This document shows positions 53,212 through 64,000 of a stretch of 64,000 nt of DNA, piece after piece. The translations under genes were made by a program, and so were the position numbers. Every line of letters begins with the position of its first letter. Positions within the stretch are counted from its first letter, which is position 1. The stretch is from positions 84,747,845 to 84,811,844 of the forward strand of contig NC_067481.1 in the NCBI RefSeq assembly GCF_947179515.1. Direction: 5' to 3'. The notes under the pieces were generated by a model. That model saw nothing but the letters and a program-made list of their open reading frames with translations. It searched no databases and had not been told where the DNA came from. This stretch comes from Apodemus sylvaticus (taxonomy: Eukaryota > Chordata > Mammalia > Rodentia > Muridae).

Positions 53212-53430
53212 AAGATTTATGTGTGTGGGTAGTTAGAACACTGTTCTTCCATCCATCAACTATGTGTATGTATGTGTGTGTGTGTGTGTGTAAGGTTTAT
53301 GTGTGTGGGTGGTTAGAACACTGTTCTTCCATCCATCAACTATGTGTATGTATGTGTATGTGTGTGTGTGTGTGTGTGTATAAGGTTTATGTGTGTGGGT
53401 AGTTAGAACATTGTTCTTCCATCCATCAAC
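53100..53430 (+). repeat. TG-rich minisatellite, unit ~80-90 bp
   Basis: The unit (ttagaacactgttcttcc, atccatcaactatgtg, (TG)n, aaggtttatgtgtgtggg) recurs from 53231, 53311 and 53401, with a partial unit before; the unit length varies through the TG run. Confidence 0.92.
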
Positions 53431-53639
53431 TATGTGTATGCATGTGCTTGTCTGGGTTTGTATTGGAACTAACTCCATCCACCCATTGTATATGTGTGAA
53501 ATGCTTGGACTCTGCTTGCTAGAGCTTTGCTTACCCATTCTATAGGTGAATATGTATAGGTCTGTCTGTAATCTTACTTTTTTTCCAAAACCTATTTTAA
53601 ATGATGGTTCTTAAATGCATTAAACTCCTTTTAGCCCAC

Positions 53640-54720
53640 ACCCACCAGAGGTAATGGAAAAGAACGGATATGGGGTAAGTGGAGCTCTTTAGAAAGGTTC
53701 TTTGGAGCAACTCTGTGTTGTCTGGAAATCGGCATTTCAGTTCACGAGTTAACAGTTGCAGTTCGATCCATTCGCAAACACTTCATGGATAGAGTCAGGA
53801 TAGCAAACACAAATCAGCAGCAGTGGCACCATCCAGCAGAGATAATCATGCCTCAGCCTCAGCTCCAGTCAGCAGAAGGGATGTGGAGGAACTCCAGGAG
53901 AAGTTCTTGGTGTGGCTCTCTCAGTAAATCGGAAGATCAGAGAAGACACGAGACCCACAAACATTGCACAGCTAGCTCTAGACCCACAAGCCTACCTTAG
54001 CTTCCATTCCTGCCCACTGAGTTCTATTTATCCTCCAAACAACATATGTCCTCCACCTGTCTTATCTCAGCGTGTTTGTCTATCTCAGCTGACATCACTC
54101 TGCCAATCAGGCCAAGTCTGCTCAAGCAACAAAAAATGTCATTGCATAACATCAGTTTTTTGGTGCAACTCCCTCTATGTATTCCTGACAAATGGAGGTC
54201 AACTAGGAAGTGTAAGGCGAACCACTACATGTGTGTCATGAATCCTTCATCACATGTTCTTTCACACGCTTGCTTTAGCAGAACATTCTCTCTCCTGTGT
54301 CTGCTTCAGCAAACATCCCTTTACATGTTTTCCCCAGCAAGACACCATCCAACAGACTTTCCAGAGAACCCTTAAGTTTCCACTTCATCTGTCTGTAGGT
54401 CTGTCTATCTCTCTATATGTATGTATGCATATTGTTGTGTGTATGAAATTATTGAACTCTGCCTTTTGTTTCATCCACTGTGTGTGTGTGTGTGTGTGTG
54501 TGTATGTAAATTTTCTCTCTTTCCTTCTCTTTCTCACCAGCCCCAAAGGGTTAAATGGGTTCATAGTTTTTTTTCCCCTGGCCACAGGGAGTGCCAGCCC
54601 CAGTAAATTAAGCTTTGTTCCCTCAGAAAAAGTCTGTGGAGTAACTTCTCTAACTGCTAGCTCCCACAGGCAGCAGCTCCTGTAGTTATCTGGATCCCAC
54701 CCTGTCAGTGGCTCTAAAAA
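53640..54720. other. Unclassified, possibly LTR-related block
   Basis: CCAAT-like cgccaatcagg (~54100), short aaacatccc/aacattctc motifs like those at 24590-25290, and (TG)n at 54478-54503. No termini or coding remnant could be fixed. Confidence 0.3.
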
Positions 54721-55027
54721 CTGACCCCCCCCATGGCTGCTTGCCTCAGTTTACTCACTACATGGATGCCAAAGTTAGTAATGGGCAAGTGGGAAAGAAC
54801 ACAAATGAACCTTGGGAACACTGGACATTCTTCAAGACAGTATTTTGTGAAAGGACCACGTGGCCAGGAAGGATATTTTAAGAGGGACTGGATTGGACTG
54901 AGTTGCTCAAAATTGGATAGTTTTAAGGTAGTCATTGCCACCTCTACATTCTAAGTGTTCGTCAGGAGTAAAATCAGGCCACTTGGTTATTCTATATATC
55001 ACTGCATGAAAATTGGAGTAGGAGGAC

Positions 55028-55453
55028 TGGAGATATGGCTCAGCAGTTAAGAGCACTGATTGCTCTTCCAGAGATCCTGAATTCAATTCCCAAAAACCAT
55101 AGGGTGGCTCATAACCATCTGTAATGGGCACCCAATGCCATCTTCTGATGTGTCTGAAGACAGTGACAGTGCACCCACATACATGAAATAAATAAATCTT
55201 TTAAAAAAAGAAAGAAAGGAAAGAAAAATGGAGTGGGAGCAATAACAAACTGGCCTAACCTCTTTTGATATACTTAGGATTAAAAACTAGCCAGGATTGG
55301 AGAGATGGCTCAGTGGTTAAGAATACTTGATGCTCTTGCAGAACACCCATAATTCAAGTTACAGGGGATCCAGTTCCCAATTGTAACCTCCACATGTGTG
55401 AGGTACACAAATGATGCACCAACATTTATTTGAGCAAAGATTATACAAAAATA
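55028..55453 (+). repeat. B2 SINE then B3-family SINE
   Basis: 55028-55210 B2 (actggagatatggctcagca ... aaataaatcttttaaaaaaa); 55287-55453 B3-like (attggagagatggctcagtg ...) whose A-rich tail was the landing site of the full-length L1. Confidence 0.88.
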
Positions 55454-55994
55454 AAATAATTAAGTAGACATTGCGTCATATCCAGGTAGCACAAAGAGGT
55501 AGCTGATCACCCAGGAGTGGGGAGAGGCCTGAGAACACAGGTAGAACCACCTCTGCTACTCAGAGGAACCAGTCCAAAACCCTGAGGACACAAGAGCCCA
55601 GGAGCAGTCTGGGACAACAGTCTTCTGATTTCTGTCCATACCCAGAGCTGATCCTGGGCCACAGAGCTACATACACAAATACCATCACAAGAGAGCTGGT
55701 CTCCCAGGAGTGTCTACATACCTGTGTGCATGGGTAAGACTACCACCTCTCTTCAAATTCCTGGCCCAAGAGGGACCTGCCAAGATCCATCAGGACACAG
55801 GAACAAAGGATCAGCTGGGGACAGGATCCTTCTGGTTTCTGTCTGCACACCTGAGCTGACCCTGTATCACAGCTTTCCATACCTAAATTCCTCCCAAAGA
55901 GAACTAGTCTCCCAGGACTACAGATACACAGACTTACAGGGCAGATAAGCCACAGTCAGAGACAGCAAGACCAGCTAACACCAGAGATGACCAG

Positions 55995-56998
55995 ATGGCA
56001 AAAGGCAAGCGCAAGAATATTACCAACAGAAACCAAGGCACCATTCAAACCCAGTTCTCCCACAACAGCAAGTCCTAGATACCCCAACACACTGGAAAAG
56101 CAATATCTGGATTGCAAATCACATCTAGTGATGTTGATAGAGGACTTCAAAGAGGACATAAATAACTCCCTTAAAGAAATAACAGGAGAACATGGGTCAA
56201 CAGGTAGAATCTCTTAAAGAGAAAACACAAAAATCCCTTAAAGTATTAAAGGAAAACACAAACAAGTGAAGGAACTGAGCAAGCCCATCCAGGATCTAAC
56301 AATGGAAGTAGAAACAATAAAGAAATCACAAAGGGGACAACTCTGCAGATCAAAAACCTTGGAAAGAAATCGAGAGTCATAGATACAAGCATCAACAACA
56401 GAACACAAGAGATAGAAGAAAGAATCTCAGGTGCTAAAGACAACAGAAAACACTGACTCAAAAGTCAAAGAAAATGCAAAATATAAAACCCAAAACCCAG
56501 GAAATCCAGGATACAATAAGACTAAACCTAAGGATTATAGGAATAGAAGAGAGTGAAGATTTCCAACTTTAAGGACCAGTAAATATCTTCAACAAAATTA
56601 TGGAAGAAAACTTCCCTAACCTAAAGAAATAGATGCCCATGAACATACAAGAAGCCTACAGAACTCCAAACAGATTGGACCAGAAAAAAAATTCCTCCTG
56701 TCATATAATAATCAAAACACCAAATGCACTAAACAAAGAAAGAATATTAAAAGCAGTAAGGGGAAAAGGTCAAGTAACATATAAAGGCAGACCTATCAGA
56801 ATTACACCAGACTGCTCACTGGAGACCATGAAAGCTAGAAGATCCTGGGCAGATCTCATACAGACCCTAAGAGAACACAAATGCCAGCCCAGACTACTGT
56901 ACCCAAGAAAACTCTCAATCACCATAGAAAGAGAAACGAATATATTCCATAATAAAACCAAATTTACACAATATCTTTCCACAAATCCAGCCCTATAA
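55995..56998 (+). pseudogene. L1 ORF1 remnant
   Basis: ORF1p is the L1 RNA-binding trimer protein. The start MAKGKRKNITNRNQ is recognisable at 55995. The frame then breaks repeatedly, and the C-terminal domain is readable at 56633-56998 (for example KRILKAVRGKGQVTYKGRP, ending LSTNPAL and stop). Frameshifts and stops make it non-functional. Confidence 0.88.
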
Positions 56999-57110
56999 AG
57001 GATAATAGATGGAAAATGCCAACACAAGGAGGGAAACTACACGCTAGAAAAAGCAAGAAAGTAATCTTCTTTCAACAAACCCAAAAGATGATTACCACAC
57101 AAACAGAAAA

Positions 57111-60100
57111 ATGACATCAAAAATGACAGGAAGCAACAATCACTATTCCTTAATATCTCTTAACATCAATGGACTCAATTCCCCAATAAAAAGACATAGA
57201 CTAACAGACTGGATATGCAAAGAGGACACAGCATTTTGTTGCATACAGGAAATGCATCTCAGTGTCAAAAAAAAAAAAAACAACAACAAAAAAAACACTA
57301 CCTCAGAGTAAAAAGCTGTAAAATAATTTTCCAAGCAAATGATCCCAGGAAGCAAGCTGGAGTAGCCATTCTAATATCGGATAAAATTGAAGACATGGAA
57401 GGACACTTCATACTCAACAAAGAAAAAAATCTACCAAGAATAACTCTCAATTCTGAACATCTATGCTCTAAATGCAAGGGCACCCATATTCATAAAACAA
57501 ACTTTACTAAAGCTCAAAGCACACATTGCATCTTATACAATAATTGTGGTTTACTTCAACACCCCACTCTCATCAATGGACAAATAATGGAAACAGAAAC
57601 TAAATAAAGACACAGTGAAACAAACTGAAGTTATGAACCAAATGGTTTTAACATATATCTACAGAACATTTCATCCTAAATCAAAAGAATATACCTTCTT
57701 CTTAGCACCTCATGGTACCTTCTCCAACATTGACCATATAATTGGTCACAAAACAAACCTCAATAAATATAAGAAGATTGAACTAATCCCATGTCTCCTA
57801 TCAGATCACTATGGAGTAAGAGTGGTCTTTAATAGCAACAAAAGAACAGAAAGCCCACATACACATGGAAGCTGAACAATACTCGACCCAATGATACCTT
57901 GGTCAAGGAAGAAATAAGGAAAGAAATCAAAGACTTTTTAGAATTTAATGAAAATGAAGGCACAACATGCCCAAACTTATAGGACACAATGAAAGCAGTG
58001 CTAAGAGGAAAACTAATACTCTATAGCCACCTGTGGTTACATACGAATGGTTCGGGTTCCCTGGAAGGAGAGCTGGGAATAGGAAACAGAGTGACAAGAA
58101 AAACACATGGAGTCCAGACTAGATTCTGCTCAAGACTCAAAATTTATTTGGGGTCTCACAATTTAAGGCTTTGGGGCGAGACTCTACTTCCCAAAGTCGA
58201 AAGTCTGCTCCCTAGGTGTTGGTTCCACTGTTCCACACTGCTCATACAGAGGCAGATGCTAGCAGCCAACCATTGGACTGGGCCTGGGGTCCCCAGTGGA
58301 GGAGCTGGAGGGTGGTCTGGAGGAGCTGAAGGGGTTTACAACCCTATGGGAAGAACAATGATTTGGCCACCCAGATGCCGCAGGACTCCCAGGGACTAAA
58401 CTATCAACCAAGGGGGTACACATGGTTCCAGCCAAAAAATGTGGCAGAGGAAGGCCTTGTTGGGCATCAGTGGGAGGAGTGGTCCTTGGTCAGGTGAAGG
58501 CTCAATAGATGCCCCAACAAAGGGAAATCGAGTGGGGGGGGGGAGGTTGGAGTGTGTGGGGTGGAGGGGCATATACATGGAGGCAGGGGTGGGAGGAGGG
58601 GTTGGGGGTCTTTGGGGAGGGGGGGAAATCCGGAAAGGTTTTACCATTGGCAATGTAAATGAGGTGATATTCAATAAATAAATAAATAAAAAGGAAAGAA
58701 AAGAAAAGAGAAGAAAAGAAACTGAAGAGAGCATACACTAGCAGCTTAACAACACACCTGAAAGCTCTAGAACAGAAAGAAGCTAATACACCCAAGAGGA
58801 GCAGACAGCAGGAAATGCTCAAACTCAGAGTTGAAATCAACCAAATAGAAACAAAAAGAACTATACAAAGAATCAACAAAGGCAGGAACTTGTTCTTTGG
58901 GAAAATCAAAAGATAGATAAACCCGACTAACCAGAGGGCACAGAGACAGTATCCAAATTAACAAAATCAGAAATGAAAAGGGAGATATAACAACAAAAAA
59001 CTGAGAAAATTAAAAAAAATCATTAGATCCTTCTACAAAAGTCTATACTCAACACAACTGGAAAATCTGGATAAAATAGACAATTTTCTATACAGATACC
59101 AAATACCAAAGTTAAATCAGGATCAAATAGATCATCTAAACTGTCCCATAAACCCTAAAGAAATAGAAGTGGTCATTGAAAGTCTCCCAACCAAAAAAAG
59201 CACAGGACCAGAAGGTTTTAGTGCAGAATTGTATCAGATTTTTGAAGAACACCTAACACCATTACTCTTCAAACTATTCCACAAAATAGAAACAGAAGGA
59301 ATACTACTGAAGCCACAATTACAATGATCCAAAACCACACAAAGATCCAATGAAGAAAGAGAATTTCAGACCAATTTCCCTTACGAATATCAATGCAAAA
59401 ATACTCAATAAAATTCTTGCCAATCAAATCCAAGAACACATCAAAACAATCATTCACCATAATCAAGTAGGTTTTATCCCAGGGATGCAGGGATGGTTCA
59501 ATATAAGGAAATCCACCAATATAATCCACTACATAAACAAAAACAAAGAAAAAAAAACACATGGTCATTTTATTAGATGCTGAAAAAGCAGTTGACAGAA
59601 TTCAGCATCCTTTCATGTTAAAAGTCTTAGAAAGATCAGGAATTCAAGGCCCATACCTAAACATAGTAAAGGCAATATATAGCAAACCAGTAGCCAACAT
59701 CAAACTAAATGGAGAGAAACTTGAGGCAATCCCACTAAAATCGGGGCTGCCCTCTCTATATTTATTCAATATAGTACTTGAAGTTCTAGCTAGAGCAATT
59801 AGACAACATAAGGAGGTCAAAGGGATACAAATTGGAAAGGGAGAAGTCAAACTATCACTATTTGCAGATGATATGATAATATACTTAAGCTACCCCAAAA
59901 ACTCCACCAGAGAACTCCTACAGCTAATAAACAACTTCAGCAAAGTGGCCAGATAAAAAATTTAACTCAAACAAATCAGTAGCCTTCCTATACTCAAAGG
60001 ATAAACAGGCTGAGAAAGAAATTAGGGAAATGATGTCTTTCACGATAGTCACAAACAATATAAACAGTATCTTGGTGTGACTCTAACCAAACAAGTGAAA

Positions 60101-61604
60101 GATCTATATGATAAGAACTTCAAGTCTCTGAAGAGAGAAATCTAAGAAGACCTTAGAAAATAGAAAGATCTCTCATGCTTGTTGATTGGCAGGGTTAATA
60201 TAGTAAATAAGGCTATCTTGCCAAAAGCAATCTACAGATTCAATGCAATCCCGATCAAAATCCCAATTCAATTCTTCATAGAGTTAGAAAGAACAATTCT
60301 CAAATTCATCGGGAATAACAAAAAACCCAGGATAGCTAAAACTATTCTCAACAATAAAAGAACTTCTTGGGGAGTCAGTATCCTGTACCTCAAGCAGTAC
60401 TACAGAGCAATAGTGTTAAAAACTACATGGTATTCATACAGTGACAGGCAGGTAGATCAATGGAATAGAATTGAAGACCCAGAAATGAACCCACACACTT
60501 ATGGGCACTTGATCTTTGACAAAGGAGCTAAAACCATTCAGTGGGGGAAAAAAAAAAAAAACCAACCTTTTCATCAAATGGTGCTGGCTCAATTGGAGAT
60601 TAGCATGCAGAAGAATGCAAATAGATTCTTTATTATCTCCTTGTACTAAGCTCAAATCCAAGTGGATCAAGAACCTCCACAATAAACCAGACACACTGAA
60701 ACTAATGGAAAAGAAAGTGGGGAAGAACCTTGAGCACATGGGCACAGGGGAAAAGTTCATAAACAGAACACCAATAGCTTAGGCTCTAAGATCAAGAATT
60801 GACAAATGGGACCTCATAATATTTAAACGTTTCTGTAAGGGAAAGGACACTGTCAATAGGACAAAATCGCAACCAACAAATTGAGAAAAGATCTTTACCA
60901 ACCCTACATCTGACAGAGCGTTAATATCTAATATCTATAAAGAGCTCAAGAAGTTAGTCTCCAGAGAACCAAATAACCCTATTAAAAATGGGGTACAAAG
61001 CTAAATAAAGAATTTTCAACTGAGGAATATTGAATGGCTTAGACGCATCTAAAGAAATGTTCAACATTTTTAATCATCAGGGAAATGCAAATAAAAACAA
61101 TCCTGAGATTCCACCTTGAACCAGTCAGAATGGCTAAGATCAAAAACTCAGGAGACATCTCCATATCTCAGGATATGGAGAAAGAGGAACATTTCTCCAC
61201 TCCTGGTGGGATTTCAAGCTCGTTCAACCACTCTGGGAATCAGTTTGGTGGTTTGTCAGAAAATTGGGCATAATACTACTGGAGAACCCTGCTATACCAC
61301 TCCTGGGCATATACCCAGAGGATAGGATTCTCCAGCATGTAATAAGAACACATGCTCCACTATGTTCATAGGAGCTTTATTTATAATAGCCAGAAGCTGG
61401 AAAGAACCCAAATACTTCTCAACAGAGGAATGAATATAGAAAATGTGGTATATTTACACAATGGAATACTACTCTGTAATTAAAATCAATGAATTCATGA
61501 AATTCTTTGGCAAATGGATGGAACTAGAAAATATCATCCTGAGTGAGGTAACCCAATCACAAAAGAACACACATGGCATGCACTCACTGATAAGTGGATA
61601 TTAG
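57111..61604 (+). pseudogene. L1 ORF2 remnant (endonuclease / reverse transcriptase)
   Basis: The endonuclease N-terminus is clear (SLISLNINGLNSPIKRHRL from about 57140). Reverse transcriptase is clear at 59350-59956, with the FADDM active-site box at 59871-59885. The C-terminal region reads LKSKWIKNLHNKPDTLKL near 60650, and the end ISGY-stop is at 61604. Broken by stops, frameshifts and a ~690-bp insertion at ~58019. Confidence 0.92.
58019..58705 (+). mobile_element. Nested chimeric insertion: LTR-like piece plus L1 3' UTR
   Basis: ORF2 sequence stops after cagtgctaagaggaaaactaat and resumes at gaaactgaagagagcatac. Between lie ~220 bases that in reverse complement look like the R-U5 part of an LTR (AATAAA signal at about 58140), then an L1 3' UTR (from about 58243: gaggcagatgctagcagcca) and a (AATA)n/A-rich tail. 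No clear duplication. Confidence 0.75.
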
Positions 61605-62365
61605 CCCAGAAGTTTGGAATAACCAAGATACAATTCACAGACCACCTGGAGGTCAAGAAGAAGGAAGAACAAAGTATGGATACTCTGTTCCTTTTTAGAA
61701 AGGGGAACAAAATACCCATAGGACCAGGTACAGAGACAAAGTGTGGAGCAAAGTCTGAGGGAAGGATCATCCAGAGACTGCCACTCCTAGGGATCCATCC
61801 CATATACAGTTACAAAATCCAGACACTATTATTGATGCCCACAAGTACTTGCTGACTGGGGATGGATATAGCTGTCACCTGGGAGGCTCTGCCAGTGCAT
61901 GACAAATATAGAAGGGGAAATGCTCAGCCAACCATTGAACTGAGCACAGGGTCCCCAGTGGAAGAGCTAGAGAAAGGACCACGGAGCTAGCTTAAGGGGT
62001 TTGCAGAGCCACAGGAGGAACAAAAATATGAACCACCCAGTACTCCCAGATCTCCCAGGGACTAAACCATCAACCAAAGAGTACACATGGCAGGAACCAT
62101 GGCTGCAGATGCATATGCATCAGAGGATGGCCTTGTTGGACATCAAAGGGAGGAGAGGCCCTTGGTCCTGAGAAGGCTAGATGCCCCAGTATAGGGGAAT
62201 GCCAGGACAGGGAAGTGGATGTGGGTGGATTAGTGAGCAGGGGCAGGGGGGATGGGTTAAGGGATTTTCTGGGGTGTGGGGGGGGGGGGAGACCAGGAAA
62301 GGGGACAGCATTTGAAATGTAAATAAAAATATGTCTAATAAAAAAATGAAAAAAATAATTAAGTA

Positions 62366-63400
62366 TAAAAATAATCAATAAAAACTGGCCAAGCAAGAAC
62401 AAAAGAATGTGGCCCAATTACCAAGTCTGAAGTTTTGTCTCCTTAGCCCTTGGCTTCAGGATGAATATATAGCCTTGCATTTCTGATCTCTCTGTTAAGT
62501 CTCACACCATGGAACAAATGATTGAGGTGTCTATTTAACACACCAAAGCAGACCTGGCTGCCAGGTTCTCCCATTTTCCCTCAGTCCCTATCCATTTCAG
62601 GGTATGGCTGGCATACCAGGCCCTGTGCCCCAAACACTCCAGCCTAAGGGCTGGGCTGCCTTTCTGTAGAGGCTCTTCTCTAAAAAAATCCAGCCATTTT
62701 GATTGCCTGCCCCCTTTTGCAATTTTGTCCTCTTGGGTACTGCACCTGGTTCCTCTCCCTCCCCTCTCACTTCTCTACACTGCCCCACATGGCTCAGAGT
62801 CATGTCCACTCTGGACTCTCTCAGATGTCCCTGATTCTGGCTATGCTCCCCTGTTTATATACAACAAACTTTCTCCACCACCATACCTAGGAACAATCAT
62901 GTCCTTTCCTCTTTGTTTCTTTTTTTTTCATTCAATCTCTTGACCATCATCCTAAAAATGTCCCTTCTGCTCTATGTTGGGTCACCCACTCCGTGTAGTC
63001 CATTTCTTGTACTGTACCATGCTTTGCAGATCTCACTGCACATCCTTCGGTAGCCTTCTGAGAAATGGTTCATAAGAAAACAGTGTTAACCTTGACTAAG
63101 TGCCTGGTGTCAAATCCCAGCCCAGCTGTGCTAGGTCACCCTCATAGTTAGCCTTAGCTGTCATCTTGCCATAACCTTGAGTCAGTTGGCAAGAGAGAGC
63201 TTTCATTAAAAATTTGCATCCATTAGGTTGATCTGTGGGTGTGTCTGTATTTCCATGATTACCTTTTGATATAGAAAGGCCAAGCCACTGTGGATGGTAC
63301 CATCAATGACCCTGAAGAGTAAAGGTATGACTGCCCATTCTCTGGCATGTGGGAAGCCATCCTGAGCTATTCGGACTATTGCTTACTCATGGCCCTAAGG
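62366..63400. other. Unclassified repeat-like sequence
   Basis: 62400-63060 looks like an interspersed repeat (tgcctgcccccttttgcaat, acatggctcagagtcatg, ttatatacaacaaactttc) of unknown family. 63130-63400 contains ttgatctgtgggtgtgtctg, a block common in a rodent medium-reiterated repeat. No gene seen. Confidence 0.4.
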
Positions 63401-63405
63401 TGGTG

Positions 63406-63838
63406 GCTGCTAAAATACAAGAACAATTAACTGGAGCCTCTCCCGTGGGCATTGGTTTAGCCATTGTCTCGAGATAACTGCAGAATGGTCCTGCCTGCAT
63501 CAACACCCACCGACTCCGGTAATTGCGGTGGAAGGAAGTCCTGAGATAACTGCGGCAGGCTCCGGCCAGTGCAAACACCTGTTGTCTCCACTGGAGGACC
63601 CTTATCTCTTCCTGTAAACTGCTAGGATTGCCCTTCCTTCCTTTGTCCTTGCCTTGGGGTACGCCCCTCCTGAAAGCCTTAAAACCTGTGTACCCCAGAA
63701 CATTAAACGAGACTTTGACACAACCCAGAGTGACTTGCCGTTCTTGGTACTTGGCCTCCCTCCTTCTCTCCCCCCTTTTTGACCCGCAGGTAGCACCCCT
63801 TCGGAACCCTGGAATAACTGACCCGCAGGACGGGTTAC
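63406..63838 (+). mobile_element. Solo-LTR-like element of an endogenous retrovirus
   Basis: About 430 bases, GC-richer than the surroundings, with paired gagataactgc motifs, gccttaaaacc in a TATA-like position, an ATTAAA signal (63702-63707) and a pyrimidine-rich stretch after it, ending gacgggttaca. Fits LTR architecture (U3-R-U5). No internal retroviral sequence follows. Family and exact ends not determined; an ERV1-type origin is a guess. Confidence 0.6.
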
Positions 63839-64000
63839 ACTGGTAGTAGTGCATGAGAAACCACTTCAGACCTGCATAGGGAGGTCTTTTCAGTGAAAGT
63901 GGATGAAGATAAAGTTTATCATGGAAAGAGAAGTTAGAAGAGGCCAGAGCTGAACACATCTTGCCTTTAAGTTCCCTGGAGAAGCAGGAGACAGGAAGAT

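Larger units (their letters stand above)
55467..62351 (+). mobile_element. Full-length rodent L1, decayed, with nested insertion
   Basis: Has a 5' UTR of two ~208-bp monomer-like units (to 55994), ORF1 from 55995, ORF2 from 57111 to 61604, a 3' UTR with a G-rich tract (~62276), and an A-rich end. Subtracting the nested insertion (~58019-58705) leaves about 6.2 kb, full length for a murine L1. Flanked by AAAATAATTAAGTA at 55453-55466 and 62352-62365. Many stops and frameshifts, so it is not active. Confidence 0.92.

Noticed and set aside
53100..53430. CRISPR-like regular spacing of a ~20-base core
   Set aside because: Eukaryotic context; the spacers are TG microsatellite rather than unique sequence; it is a minisatellite.
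57111..61604. Active L1 with intact ORF2
   Set aside because: Multiple stops and frameshifts plus a ~690-bp insertion; the conserved motifs are remnants only.
63387..63959. 190-aa frame on the minus strand, the longest in the window
   Set aside because: It is antisense to the LTR-like element and extends into flanking sequence, with no recognisable domain; long frames arise by chance in GC-rich LTRs.

Overview
The window is mammalian nuclear DNA from a murine rodent. It is dense in B1, B2 and B3 SINEs, several with clear target-site duplications, and carries a rodent L1 plus long CA, GA, CT and GAAA tracts. Few ID elements are seen, which argues for Mus or a close relative (Apodemus-like) rather than Rattus. 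Two protein-coding genes lie head to tail on the + strand, and I recognise both: the 3' part of Hmmr (RHAMM/CD168) and all of Mat2b (regulatory beta subunit of methionine adenosyltransferase II). In the mammals I know this gene order is conserved (human 5q34, mouse chromosome 11).

Layout. Positions 1-23352 hold the last 15 coding exons of Hmmr. They join in one frame into 638 codons and a stop; the N-terminal ~70 codons lie upstream of the window. Positions 23353-30500 are the Hmmr 3' flank and the intergenic spacer. Positions 30673-46996 hold Mat2b. It has two alternative first exons: an upstream one encoding the 10-residue isoform-2 start, and a CpG-island one encoding the 21-residue isoform-1 start. 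Six shared exons follow, giving 334 aa (isoform 1) or 323 aa (isoform 2). The 3' UTR has poly(A) signals at 47053 and 47675. Positions 47.7-64 kb contain no recognised host gene. They hold old L1 pieces, URR1-like repeats, a TG-rich minisatellite, a full-length but decayed L1 (55467-62351) with flanking duplications and a younger nested insertion, and a solo-LTR-like element near the right edge.

How the genes work. HMMR is a coiled-coil, microtubule/centrosome-associated and hyaluronan-binding protein. MAT2B binds the catalytic MAT2A subunit and tunes S-adenosylmethionine synthesis. Apart from being neighbours, nothing in the sequence ties them functionally.

Most notable observations: only one copy of the 21-residue repeat in Hmmr, where the laboratory mouse protein has five as I recall it; the Mat2b isoform-2 first exon bracketed by two long GAAA/GGAA tracts; an Elob (elongin B) processed pseudogene in Mat2b intron 4; and a full-length L1 inserted in a SINE tail that itself received an LTR-plus-L1-3'UTR chimera. 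I found no evidence of an undescribed gene system; this is a repeat-rich but otherwise conventional mammalian locus.
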